DNA from: Comamonas terrigena NBRC 13299
Lineage (GTDB): Bacteria; Pseudomonadota; Gammaproteobacteria; Burkholderiales; Burkholderiaceae_C
Direction: 5' to 3'
Assembly: GCF_006740045.1 (NCBI RefSeq)
Contig: NZ_AP019749.1
Location: 4,359,001 to 4,423,000, forward strand
Length of the DNA: 64,000 nucleotides
Part shown: positions 24,760 to 35,094 of the stretch, piece by piece
Layout of the letters: each line of letters opens with the position of its first letter
How positions within the stretch are numbered: position 1 is the first letter of the stretch
The notes under the pieces: model-generated
Told to the model about the DNA's origin: nothing
Databases searched by the model: none
Seen by the model: the letters and a program-made list of their open reading frames with translations, nothing else
Position numbers and translations under genes: made by a program

Positions 24760-26031
24760 ATGCACACCATCGACTTTGCTTTGCGCGCCTTTGTGCCTGG
24801 CGCCCAGGACTCGGAGTTTCCGCTCCAGAACCTGCCTTACGGCATCTTCAACACCGCCCGGGCGCCCCGGCCCCGCGTGGGCGTGGCCATTGGTGACCAG
24901 ATCCTGGACCTGGCCGCTGCCGCCCAGGCCGGTCTGCTGGTCAGCGTGTCGGCAGACGCCCTGCTGCAGCCCACACTGAACGCGCTGGCCGCCCTGGGCC
25001 GCGCGCGCTGGACCGCCCTGCGGGCCGAGCTGGCCGCGCTGCTGCAGGAAGGCTCGCCACTGGCCACCTACCCGCAGGCCACGCAGCTGCTGGTTCCCCA
25101 GGCCGAAGCCCGGATGCACCTGCCGTTCGCCATCGGCGGCTTCACCGACTTCTATGCCTCGGAAAACCACGCCTACAACTGCGGCTGCCTGTTCCGCGAC
25201 CCGGCCAACGCCCTGCCGCCCAACTGGAAGCACATCCCCATCGGCTATAACGGCCGCGCCAGCAGCGTCATGCTGGGCGGTGCGCCGGTGGTGCGCCCCA
25301 ACGGCCAGCTGCCCGGCAAGGAGGGGCCCAGCTGGGGGCCCACGCAGTCGCTGGACTTCGAACTGGAGATTGGCGTCTTCATCGGCCGTGACACGGAGCT
25401 GGGCCAGCCTCTGCCCGTTGCCCAGGCACAGGACGCCATCTTTGGCGTGGTGCTGCTCAACGACTGGAGCGCGCGCGAGGTGCAGCGCTGGGAATATGCC
25501 CCGCTGGGCCCGTTCCAGGCCAAGGCCTTCCACACCTCGATCTCGCCCTGGGTGGTCCCGCTGGACGCGCTGCAGCCCTTCCGTGTGGCACTGCCGCCGC
25601 AGCAGCCCACCGTGCTGCCCTATCTGCAGCAAGCCCAGCGCCATTCCTACGACGTGCAGCTGTCCGTGAGCCTGCAGCCCGGCACCGCCGACCGTGCCAC
25701 ACCCATCAGCTGCAGCAATCTGCAGCACCTGTACTGGAGCTTCGAGCAGCTGATCGCCCACCACACCGGCAGCGGCTGCAATCTGCGTGTGGGCGACCTG
25801 CTGGGCACCGGCACCATCAGCGGCACCGACCACGATGCCCTGGGCTGCATGCTGGAGATGACGCGCAACGGCCAGGAGCCGCTGCACCTGCTCACCGGCG
25901 AAGCACGCCGCTTTCTGGAAGACGGCGACACGCTGCGCTTCAGCGCCCAGGCCCACCAGGGCGGCATCCGCATCGGCTTCGGGGAGCTGTGCAGCACCGT
26001 GGCACCGGCGGTGGCCTACCCGCAGGGGTGA
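24760..26031 (+). CDS. fahA: Fumarylacetoacetase
   Basis: A 423-residue protein, the usual length of true fumarylacetoacetase (EC 3.7.1.2), which splits 4-fumarylacetoacetate into fumarate and acetoacetate at the end of the homogentisate pathway. An N-terminal SH3-like domain (about 1-115) precedes the hydrolase fold. Family motifs are FTDFYASENHA with the metal aspartate and catalytic histidine (about D130 and H137), NWKHIPIGYNGRASSV, LDFELEIGVFIG (metal glutamates), LLNDWSAREVQ and SPWVVPLDAL. Asn replaces the commoner His in the GYHGR motif. No homogentisate dioxygenase lies in the window, so the pathway may differ. I chose the ATG at 24760; the frame is open upstream but is not conserved. 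Confidence 0.87.
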   Translation: MHTIDFALRAFVPGAQDSEFPLQNLPYGIFNTARAPRPRVGVAIGDQILDLAAAAQAGLLVSVSADALLQPTLNALAALGRARWTALRAELAALLQEGSPLATYPQATQLLVPQAEARMHLPFAIGGFTDFYASENHAYNCGCLFRDPANALPPNWKHIPIGYNGRASSVMLGGAPVVRPNGQLPGKEGPSWGPTQSLDFELEIGVFIGRDTELGQPLPVAQAQDAIFGVVLLNDWSAREVQRWEYAPLGPFQAKAFHTSISPWVVPLDALQPFRVALPPQQPTVLPYLQQAQRHSYDVQLSVSLQPGTADRATPISCSNLQHLYWSFEQLIAHHTGSGCNLRVGDLLGTGTISGTDHDALGCMLEMTRNGQEPLHLLTGEARRFLEDGDTLRFSAQAHQGGIRIGFGELCSTVAPAVAYPQG

Positions 26032-26095
26032 GCCCCGGGTAACCCGGGTCGCGGCCACAGCGCCCGGGAGCTTGCAACCAGAAGCACCACCCCAT

Positions 26096-26134
26096 AAAAA
26101 AACCGCTCCGGCTTCCCAGCCAGGGCGGTTTTTT
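26096..26134. terminator. Bidirectional terminator between fahA and dctA
   Basis: An A-tract followed by ACCGC (to 26106) pairs with GCGGT followed by a T-tract (26125-26134) around an 18-base loop that can itself partly pair. It sits between convergent genes and has A/T runs on both sides, so it can stop transcription from either direction. Confidence 0.88.
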
Positions 26135-26191
26135 GGGATGGCACTGCTACGCAGTGGCCGAGCGCAGCAGCCCGCAGGCTACCGACCGTGC

Positions 26192-27517
26192 TCAGGCATG
26201 GGCGCGGTGCCCGGGTTCCTCGAGCTCCACCGGGTTGCCCGACAGTGCAGCGTCCAGCTTGTCGTGGTCCAGGGCATTTTCCCACTTGGACACCACCACG
26301 GTGGCCACGGCATTGCCGATGAAGTTGGTCAGCGAACGACATTCCGACATGAAGCGGTCCACGCCCAGGATCAGGGCCATACCGGCCACGGGCACTTCGG
26401 GCACCACGGCCAGGGTGGCGGCCAGGGTGATGAAGCCGGCGCCGGTCACACCGGCCGCGCCCTTGGATGACAGCATGGCAACCAGCAGCAGCGCGATCTG
26501 GTGGCCCAGCGTCAGGTGGGTGTCGGTGGCCTGGGCAATGAACAGCGCCGCCAGCGTCATGTAGATGTTCGTGCCGTCCAGGTTGAAGGAGTAACCGGTG
26601 GGCACCACCAGACCAACGACGGACTTGCTGCAGCCGGCCTTCTCCATCTTGTGCATCAGCGAAGGCAGGGCCGATTCGGAAGACGAGGTACCCAGCACCA
26701 GCAGCAGCTCGTCCTTCAGGTACTTGATCAGCTTGACCACGGAGAAACCGCAGAAGCGGGCCACGGCACCCAATATCACCAGCACGAACAGGGCAGAGGT
26801 GATGTAGAACGTCAGCACCAGCTCGGCCAGGTTGACCAGCGAACCCAGACCGAACTTGCCGATGGTGAAGGCCATGGCGCCGAAGGCACCGATGGGGGCG
26901 GCCTTCATCACGATGTTCACCAGCTTGAAGATGGGCTTGGTCAGCGATTCCAGGAAGTTCAGCACCGGCTTGCCGCCTTCGCCGGCCAGGGCCAGGGACA
27001 CGCCAAACAGCACGGCCACCAGCAGCACCTGCAGGATGTTGTCACCGACGAAGGGACTGACCAGGGTCTTGGGGATGATATCCATCACAAAGCCGGTCAC
27101 CGTCATGTCGTGGGTCTTGGCCACATAGCCCTTGACGGCGGTCTGGTCCAGATCGGCCACGTTGATGTGCATGCCGCCACCGGGCTGCATGACATTGGCC
27201 ACGATCAGGCCCACCACCAGCGCCAGCGTGGAGAAGGTCAGGAAATAGGCCATGGCCTTGCCGAACACGCGGCCCACAGCGCTCAGGTGCGTCATGCTGG
27301 CGATGCCGGTGACGATGGTCAAGAAGATCACCGGCGCGATGATCATCTTGATCAGCTTGATGAAGGCATCGCCAAACGGCTTCATGGCCTCGCCGTAGGC
27401 GGGCTAGAAATAGCCCAGCAGCACGCCGATGATGATGGCGAACACCACCTGGAAGTACAGTTGGCGGTAGAACGGCTTGCGCAGCGTCTGGATGGTTTCG
27501 GTGGGAATGGCGTGCAT
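26192..27517 (-). pseudogene. dctA: dctA, C4-dicarboxylate:cation symporter, interrupted by an amber codon
   Basis: The intact protein would be 441 residues of the DAACS family, importing succinate, fumarate and malate. Translation from the ATG at 27517 (AGGAG about 9 bases upstream) reads 37 residues ending LLGYF, then meets TAG at 27406-27404. The same frame continues with [24 protein letters not shown] and all later motifs to the stop at 26192. Family members have a tyrosine codon at this place, so one base change explains it. Internal initiation at the ATG at 27385 would lose the first membrane helix. The divergent hybrid sensor kinase may regulate it. Confidence 0.9.
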
Positions 27518-27544
27518 GACGCAGGCTCCTGAAAACGCAAAAAA

Positions 27545-27561
27545 TGCACCACCTCGGTGCA
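27545..27561. promoter_or_regulatory. Inverted repeat in the dctA / sensor-kinase intergenic region
   Basis: TGCACC (27545-27550) and GGTGCA (27556-27561) form a perfect 6-bp inverted repeat with a 5-base spacer, 28-44 bp before the dctA start. It could be an operator or a small leader hairpin for dctA. A second conspicuous element, GGGTAAACACCTA, lies at 27656-27668. Confidence 0.45.
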
Positions 27562-27763
27562 CCACTGCCCGCATTGGACTGCGGTCCGTTTTCCGTGCCG
27601 ATAACCTATTGGTATTAGACGCAGAGGCTTCCCTAGGCAAAATGCAGACAACCAAGGGTAAACACCTAATACACCATGTCACCCCCAGGCCACGCCGGGC
27701 TGGGGTCAGGCCTGCCGTTCCGCCCTTCTCGCGCCCACCGGCGCCACTGCACCGCACCACACC

Positions 27764-30448
27764 GTGAGCTCCTTCAACCTGTTCTCGCCCCGCCGCCACC
27801 CGGCCTGGACCCTGCTGATCCTGCTGGGCGGCATGTGCCTGTGCATGACCCTGGCCTACCAGCTGGCCTGGCAGCATGCACTGCGCGGTGAAAGTGAAAA
27901 CGTGCAGCGCCAGCTGGGCCTGTACGCCCAGGCACTGGCCCAGCGCATCGACCGCTACCGCACCCTGCCCGAAGTGCTCTCGCTGGACCCCGAACTGCGC
28001 AGCGCCCTGCACCAGGCGTTGGACCAGCCGCTCAGCCCGTCCCAGGTGGACCATCTGAACCGCAAGCTGGAGCTGGCCAACGGCGTCAGCCAGGCCTCCA
28101 CGCTGACCCTGATCGATCTGCACGGCAAGGCTCTGGCCGCCAGCAACTGGCGCGATGCGCGCAGCAATGTGGGCGAGGACTACAGCTTCCGGCCCTATGT
28201 GCAGCAGGCCCTGGCCCAGGGCAGCGGGCGCTTTTACGGCATCGGCATGACCACCGGCCTGGCCGGCTACTTTCTGTCGCGCGCGATCGAAGACGAGCAC
28301 GGCCGCATCACCGGCCTGGTGGCCATCAAGATCCTGCTGCACGAGCTGGAGAGCGAATGGCTGCAGGTGCCCGACACGGTGCTGGCATCGGATGCGCACG
28401 GCGTGGTCTTTCTGGCCAGCGGCGATGACTGGCGCTACCGCCTGCTGCAGCCGCTGAGCGCGGCCGACGAGGCCGAGCTGGCCGCCACCCGCCAGTACGC
28501 CAACCAGCCGCTGCGCCCGCTGCGCTACAAGGTGGAGGAGCAGCTGGACCATGGCGGCACCCTGGCCCGGCTGCAGGAGCCGGCACTGCCCGGCCGCACT
28601 CTGTGGCACACCCAGCTTCTGCCCGCCAGCCGCTGGCAGCTGCACCTGCTGCACAACACCGATGCCAGTCGCACCACCAGCCGCTGGGCCGCCGCCGCCG
28701 CCGGCGGCGCCTGGCTGGCGCTGTGCCTGCTGTGGCTGTTTGTGCGCCAGCGCCAGCGTATCACCCGCCTGCGCCTGCGCAGCCGCCAGGAGCTGGAAAC
28801 CGTGCTGCACCAGCATGCCCAGGAACTGCGCACCGCCCAGGACGGCATTCTGCAGGCCGCCCAGCAGGCCGCCCGCACCACCGACACCGGCCTCTCCCCC
28901 AGCCTGGAGCACCTGCCCCAGGGCGTGGTCATCATCGATGCCGACCTGAACCTGGTGGCCTGGAACTCCCGCTACGTGGAACTGTTCCGCTATCCGGCCG
29001 AGCTGATGCGCGTGGGCCATCCCATCGAAGACCTGCTGCGCCACAACGCCCGACGCGGTCTGCTGGGCAGCGGCCCGATGGAAGGTGCCATCCAGCGCCG
29101 CCTGCAGCATCTGCGCAGCGGCAAGCCCCATCTGCACGAAAGCGCCAAGGGCGATGGCACGGTGCTGGAGATTCGCGGCAATCCACTGCCCGGCGGCGGC
29201 TTTGTCACCAGCTACGCCGACATCACCAGCTACAAGAACGCGGCGCGCGAACTGCGCTCCCTGGCGGACACGCTGGAAAAACGCATTGCCGAGCGCACCC
29301 GCGATCTGGATGCCGCCAAGCAGGAGGCCGAGCGCGCCAACCGCTACAAGACCCGTTTTGTGAATGCCGCCGTGCACGACCTGCTGCAGCCGCTGAATGC
29401 CGCGCGCATGTACACCAGCCTGCTGCCCGGCCACCTGCACGACGCAGCCGGCCGCCAGGTGGCGCACAGCATCGACCAGGCCCTGGCCTCGCAGGACGCC
29501 ATCCTCACCAGCCTGCTGGACATTGCGCGCATGGAGTCCGGCCAGCTGGAAGTCCATGTGCGTGACTTCGCGCTGAACGCCCTGCTGGAAGTGGTGCAGA
29601 ACAACTTCGGCATGCAGGCCGAAAGCGAAGGCCTGACCCTGCGCTGCCTGCCCACGCACTATGTGGTGCACAGCGACGAGGCGCTGCTGCGCCGCATCCT
29701 GCAGAACTTTGTCTCCAACGCCATCCGCTACACGCGCAAGGGCCGCATCGTCGTCGGCTGCCGCCGCGTCGGCCAGCAGCTGCGCATCGAGGTGCACGAC
29801 CAGGGGCCCGGCATTCCCGAGAGCCTGCAGCAGGAGGTGTTCGAGGAATTCCGCCGCCTGGACGAAGGCCACGCCGACGACCGCGGCACCGGCCTGGGCC
29901 TGGCCATCGTCGAGCGCCTGGGCCGCCTGCTGGGCCACGAGATCGGCCTGCGCTCCCAGCTGGGCAAGGGCAGCGTGTTCTGGGTCACCGTGCCGCTAGG
30001 GGACGCCACCGCGCTGGCCCCGCAGCCCGTGCCCAGCCATGTGCAGCAACCGGACACCGGCCCGCTGCACGGTGCCTGCGCCTGGTATGTGGAAGACGAC
30101 CCGTCCACCCGCGCCGCCACCTGCGCCCTGCTGCAACGCTGGGGCTGCCAGCTGCCTTTTGCCGGCGGTGCCCCCGAAGCGCTGGCCGAGGCCGCCCCCG
30201 GCAATGCCCCCCAGCTGGTGCTGCTGGACGTGCACCTGGGCGCGTTCTACGGCCCGGATGTCTACACCCAGCTGTGCGAACGCTGGGGCAGTGCGCCCCC
30301 CGTTATCCTGCTCACCGCCGAGCGCGACGCCACCTTGCGCCGCCAGGCCGCCGAGCGCGGCTGGGGATTTCTGGCCAAGCCGGTCCGGCCGCCGGCGCTG
30401 CGGGCATTGATGAGCCAGACCCTGGTCCGGGGGCGGGAAGGCGGATAA
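27764..30448 (+). CDS. Hybrid sensor histidine kinase/response regulator (NahK/ErcS-like)
   Basis: An 894-residue inner-membrane sensor. Order: TM1 (about 15-37), large periplasmic Cache-like sensor (about 40-305) resembling DctB-type domains, TM2 (308-327), coiled coil, PAS domain (about 382-490), HisKA with AAVHDLLQPLNAAR (phospho-acceptor H538), HATPase (N652, DQGPGIP, GTGLGLAIVERLG), then a receiver (acidic residues 777-779, phospho-acceptor D822, K872). The H-box sequence HDLLQPLNAAR is typical of NahK/ErcS kinases, which often signal to an unlinked LuxR-type regulator; one lies at 35095. It starts with GTG and is divergent from dctA. Confidence 0.9.
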   Translation: MSSFNLFSPRRHPAWTLLILLGGMCLCMTLAYQLAWQHALRGESENVQRQLGLYAQALAQRIDRYRTLPEVLSLDPELRSALHQALDQPLSPSQVDHLNRKLELANGVSQASTLTLIDLHGKALAASNWRDARSNVGEDYSFRPYVQQALAQGSGRFYGIGMTTGLAGYFLSRAIEDEHGRITGLVAIKILLHELESEWLQVPDTVLASDAHGVVFLASGDDWRYRLLQPLSAADEAELAATRQYANQPLRPLRYKVEEQLDHGGTLARLQEPALPGRTLWHTQLLPASRWQLHLLHNTDASRTTSRWAAAAAGGAWLALCLLWLFVRQRQRITRLRLRSRQELETVLHQHAQELRTAQDGILQAAQQAARTTDTGLSPSLEHLPQGVVIIDADLNLVAWNSRYVELFRYPAELMRVGHPIEDLLRHNARRGLLGSGPMEGAIQRRLQHLRSGKPHLHESAKGDGTVLEIRGNPLPGGGFVTSYADITSYKNAARELRSLADTLEKRIAERTRDLDAAKQEAERANRYKTRFVNAAVHDLLQPLNAARMYTSLLPGHLHDAAGRQVAHSIDQALASQDAILTSLLDIARMESGQLEVHVRDFALNALLEVVQNNFGMQAESEGLTLRCLPTHYVVHSDEALLRRILQNFVSNAIRYTRKGRIVVGCRRVGQQLRIEVHDQGPGIPESLQQEVFEEFRRLDEGHADDRGTGLGLAIVERLGRLLGHEIGLRSQLGKGSVFWVTVPLGDATALAPQPVPSHVQQPDTGPLHGACAWYVEDDPSTRAATCALLQRWGCQLPFAGGAPEALAEAAPGNAPQLVLLDVHLGAFYGPDVYTQLCERWGSAPPVILLTAERDATLRRQAAERGWGFLAKPVRPPALRALMSQTLVRGREGG

Positions 30449-30605
30449 GGCAGGTAAGGCCGCGGAGCGGAACGCACCGCGCATGGGTGCCGAAAAGCTG
30501 CAGCGAAGGCGCATCCTAGAATGCCGGACTGGATATCCGTCGTGCGCGCGCCTGTGGCCTCCCCGCTGCGGCGCATAGAAAAACCCCTTATCCGGTTCCG
30601 TGTAC

Positions 30606-31409
30606 ATGCAACTGCCCATCCACATCGTCGACGCCTTCACCCCCGAGCGTTTCAAGGGCAACCAGGCGGCCGTTGTGCCGCTGGAGGCCTGGCTGCCTGC
30701 CGCCACACTGCAGGCCATCGCCACCGAGAACAATCTGTCGGAAACCGCCTTCCTGGTCTGGAGCGCCGAACGCTCCGCCTTTGAGATCCGCTGGTTCTCC
30801 CCGCTCAAGGAAATCGACTTCTGCGGCCATGCCACGCTGGCCAGTGCATTCGTGCTGTTCGCGGCCGATGCCGCCCTGCGCAGCATCACGTTCTGGGCGG
30901 CGGCCGTCGGCAACGTCACGGCCACACAGGAGGCCGAAGGACGCATCCAGATGACCTTCCCCCGCCGGGATGCCCGGCCCGTGGAGGCCCCGCCGGCCGC
31001 GCTGATCGACGGACTCACCCCGCGCCCGCTGGCCTACTTGGTCAATCAGCAGGCCTATGTGGCGGTGTATGCCTCGGAAGCCGATGTGCGCCAGGTGCAG
31101 CCGGATCTGGACAAGCTCACCATGCTGGGACCGCTGGATGTGGTGGTCACCGCCCCGGCACCAGCCGGCGCACCCTATGACTTTGTCAGCCGCTATTTCT
31201 GGCCGGCCAATGGCGGGGTTGAAGATCCAGTCACCGGCTCCATCCACGCGGCACTGGCCCCCTACTGGGCCGGACAACTGGGCAAAAACAGCCTGGTGGG
31301 CCACCAGGTCTCGCTGCGCACGGGCACGCTGTTCTGCGAGGTGGGCGACACCACGGTGCAGGTGTCGGGCCACTGTGCCCGCTATCTGAGCGGCACGATC
31401 ACGGTCTGA
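30606..31409 (+). CDS. PhzF family isomerase-like protein
   Basis: A 267-residue protein of the PhzF/YddE (diaminopimelate epimerase-like) fold. Conserved features are IHIVDAFTPERFKGNQAAVV at the N-terminus, NNLSETAFLVW with the catalytic glutamate (about residue 45), FCGHATLASAFVLF and GGVEDPVTGSIHAALAPYW near residue 205. PhzF of phenazine synthesis is an isomerase; most homologues, including this one, have unknown substrates and no phenazine genes are nearby. I prefer the ATG at 30606 over the GTG at 30600. Neither has a good ribosome-binding site. Confidence 0.88.
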   Translation: MQLPIHIVDAFTPERFKGNQAAVVPLEAWLPAATLQAIATENNLSETAFLVWSAERSAFEIRWFSPLKEIDFCGHATLASAFVLFAADAALRSITFWAAAVGNVTATQEAEGRIQMTFPRRDARPVEAPPAALIDGLTPRPLAYLVNQQAYVAVYASEADVRQVQPDLDKLTMLGPLDVVVTAPAPAGAPYDFVSRYFWPANGGVEDPVTGSIHAALAPYWAGQLGKNSLVGHQVSLRTGTLFCEVGDTTVQVSGHCARYLSGTITV

Positions 31410-31523
31410 CGCGGGCCCATCGGCCGCATGCGGCCGAGGGCGAACCCTGCAGCCGGTCGGTTACCAGCCCCGGCACACAGCGGTTCGCGCACCCGCGCGT
31501 GGTACTGCAGTGCTCCAACGCAC

Positions 31524-32768
<1,245 letters not shown>

Positions 32769-32944
32769 AGTCAAAGCACGGGCAGGGCAATGGCGGGGAT
32801 TAATGTTTCCTATTGTGACATTTTGGGCTGACACCCCTGCTGGCGGTGGGGCCGCCGTCCCTGTGGCAGTGGGCTGTGCGTCTGGCCCCGACCACCAGGC
32901 GCTCGGAGCGCACGGGGCGCGCGGAACCGGCCGCGCCGCAGCTT

Positions 32945-34405
32945 TTACAGCGTGTTCTTGTGGATCTGGCCGCCTTTCATGATCACACGCAGGTGCTGCC
33001 CGGGATCGGCCAGAAAGTCTAGGTTCACCGCCGGGTCGCCATCGGCCACCAGCAGGTCGGCCCAGGCGCCTTGGGCAATGCGGCCCAGCATGCCGGGGTA
33101 GGGATTGCGTTCACCCGACAGCGCCAGCAGTGCGCCATTGGTCCCCGTGGCCTGGCCCAGCAGGGTCAGCGGATCGTAGAAACGCGTCAGCTTGGCCAGA
33201 TGCCGGCCCTGGCCAGCCGTGTTCTTGGGGTTGAACAGAATGTTCGTCCCCCAGCCGGTATGCACACTGTACTTCTGCGCCATGGCATAGGCGTTGACCG
33301 TGCCTTCGGCCACCTGCTTCTGGCTGGCACGGCGGGCAGGGTCGGGATAGGGGTTGCTGTCCTCGTCCTGCAAAAAGGGCTGCAGGCTCCACCACACGCC
33401 TTCGTCGCGCATCATGCGCACGGTGGCCTCGTCGGCCAGCTGCCCGTGCTCGATGCATTTCACCCCGGCGCGGATGGCCCGCTGTATGCCCTTGGAGGTG
33501 TACACATGCGCCATCACATAGGTGTTCCAGTCGCTGGCCGCCTCCACGCCGGCGCGCAGCTCGCGCTCCGTGAACTGCGTGCTGTCCAGCGGGTCGTACT
33601 GCGAGGCCACCCCGCCGCCGGCCAGCATCTTGATCTGTGTGGCCCCCAGCATCAGCTGCTCGCGCACACGGCGCAGCACCTGCGCTTCGCCGTCGGCGAT
33701 CATGGCCACGCCGGTGTTCTCCACCAGGCTCATCGGTGCGCCGTCGGCGCGCGGCAGATCACTGCGCAGGCGGAAATCCCCGTGGCCCGACGTTTGCGAA
33801 ATCATGGCCCCGCTGGGGAAGATGCGCGGCCCAGCCACCAGGCCTTCATCGATGGCGCGCTGGAGCGCGAACGCCGGCCCGCCTGCGTCGCGCACCGAGG
33901 TAAAACCACGCAGCAGCGTACGCTGCGCCTCCTGCGCCGCCACCAGGTACAGATAGCCCAGATCGGCTGTCATGGCCACCATCTGCGAGACGCCCGCCAG
34001 CATGGTGTGCCAGTGCACATCAATCAGGCCGGGCATGACCAGCTTGCCCTGGCAATCCAGCACCCGTGCACCTTCCACCGTGGCGGCGGCGGGCAGCAGA
34101 TCGGCGATCCTCTGGCCCTGGACCAGCACCTGCACGCCATGGCGCACCGGCTTGCCCGTGCCATCGAACAGGCGCAGATTCGTCAACAGCAGCGGGCGGT
34201 CATCGCTGGCAGCCGCAGCCGTGCCCGGCAGGGCAAACGGTGCCAGCATGGCCGCCATGCCGCCCAGAAAGCGGCGGCGCGACAGATCTTCACTCACCCG
34301 GTGGTGCAGACGCTGGCACATGGCACTGCTGCAGGGGCAGGCCAAGGCGCGGATGGGGCCCAGGCGCCAGGGCAAAGAAGAGGCGGAACCGGCGGGAAAC
34401 GTCAT
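32945..34405 (-). CDS. Tat-exported metal-dependent amidohydrolase
   Basis: An imidazolonepropionase/Xaa-Pro-dipeptidase-like amidohydrolase. A twin-arginine signal, SRRRFLGGMAAMLAPFALPGTAAAA, is followed by LTNLRLFDGTGKP, VMPGLIDVHWHTM (HxH metal ligands), TSVRDAGG, the metal-ligand lysine region QIKMLAGGGVAS, MAHVYTSKGIQRAI and IEHGQL, and finally GAWADLLVADGDP. It should act in the periplasm on a cyclic amide or peptide; the substrate is unknown. The start is uncertain: ATG at 34405 has AAGGA 7 bases upstream but gives a long n-region, whereas GTG at 34297 gives a compact Tat signal. Confidence 0.85.
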   Translation of the reverse strand: MTFPAGSASSLPWRLGPIRALACPCSSAMCQRLHHRVSEDLSRRRFLGGMAAMLAPFALPGTAAAASDDRPLLLTNLRLFDGTGKPVRHGVQVLVQGQRIADLLPAAATVEGARVLDCQGKLVMPGLIDVHWHTMLAGVSQMVAMTADLGYLYLVAAQEAQRTLLRGFTSVRDAGGPAFALQRAIDEGLVAGPRIFPSGAMISQTSGHGDFRLRSDLPRADGAPMSLVENTGVAMIADGEAQVLRRVREQLMLGATQIKMLAGGGVASQYDPLDSTQFTERELRAGVEAASDWNTYVMAHVYTSKGIQRAIRAGVKCIEHGQLADEATVRMMRDEGVWWSLQPFLQDEDSNPYPDPARRASQKQVAEGTVNAYAMAQKYSVHTGWGTNILFNPKNTAGQGRHLAKLTRFYDPLTLLGQATGTNGALLALSGERNPYPGMLGRIAQGAWADLLVADGDPAVNLDFLADPGQHLRVIMKGGQIHKNTL

Positions 34406-34543
34406 ATGCACCATCCTTTGCTGCAGACAGGAAAAATCTGCCCCGCACACGGTGGCGCGGGAGGGAAAACCACAAGCGGGCCACGCCGTGGCCCACCCCC
34501 GTTTGGCACCTGGGCGCGTCCACCGCGCCGCCGTGTTCGGCGT

Positions 34544-34939
34544 TTATTCCAGACCGCTGATCTTCCAGGCGCCGTCGGCCTGCAGGCAGAACCAGACGTT
34601 CCAGCTCTCGGTCTGCTGGCGCTGGCTGACCTTGGCCGACAGCAGACGGCACTGGCCGGCCGACTGCGTGGCGACGGTGGCACCCGGCGTCAATTGCACC
34701 TTCACGGGCTGCTTGCTGCTGCGGGCGCTGCTGTTCCATTCCTGGGCCACGCCGGCCTGGCCTTCATTCAAGGCCTTGCCGATGAAGGCACGGAAATCCG
34801 GCACGTCCCGGGCAGGGATGTGCAGCAGCACCGACTGGTTCAACGGACCCAGCGACAGGGCCTGTGCGCCCAGAGGCATGAACAAAGCGACCGCAGCGCA
34901 GGCCGCACCCAGGGAGATGGCTTTTTTCATTTGCAACAT
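34544..34939 (-). CDS. Small exported protein, RT0821-like surface-antigen C-terminus
   Basis: About 131 residues with a signal peptide ending near GAQALS, so periplasmic or outer-membrane associated. The C-terminal half, GQCRLLSAKVSQRQQTESWNVWFCLQADGAWKISG, has the paired cysteines and the W-C...DG-W pattern of the RT0821/17-kDa surface-antigen C-terminal domain, as I recall it. The function is unknown. An in-frame ATG at 34930 could also be the start (both are close to the signal peptide). It lies 138 bp upstream of the amidohydrolase on the same strand. Confidence 0.7.
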   Translation of the reverse strand: MLQMKKAISLGAACAAVALFMPLGAQALSLGPLNQSVLLHIPARDVPDFRAFIGKALNEGQAGVAQEWNSSARSSKQPVKVQLTPGATVATQSAGQCRLLSAKVSQRQQTESWNVWFCLQADGAWKISGLE

Positions 34940-35094
34940 CACCACACGATAACGCCGAATGGCGGCCATGGCGCGTTTTGCCCGCACAGGGGCATCCGGA
35001 CTGTAGCGGATCCCGCACGGACGCAACGCCGGCCCCCGACGGGTGTGGACGCGGAGACCGGACCGGTGGCAGCCGACCTGCCACCACAGCGGCC

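Noticed and set aside
27536..27551. Sigma-54-like promoter (TGG-N-GCA ... TTGC) on the minus strand before dctA
   Set aside because: The match is fair and sigma-54 control of dctA is known in other bacteria, but the predicted start would fall inside the ribosome-binding site, and the same bases are better explained by the inverted repeat at 27545-27561.
27404..29938. Long minus-strand frame antisense to the hybrid kinase that ends in the first 37 residues of DctA
   Set aside because: Only the last part is real (DctA N-terminus). The rest mirrors the kinase gene and lacks motifs; it extends upstream of dctA by chance.
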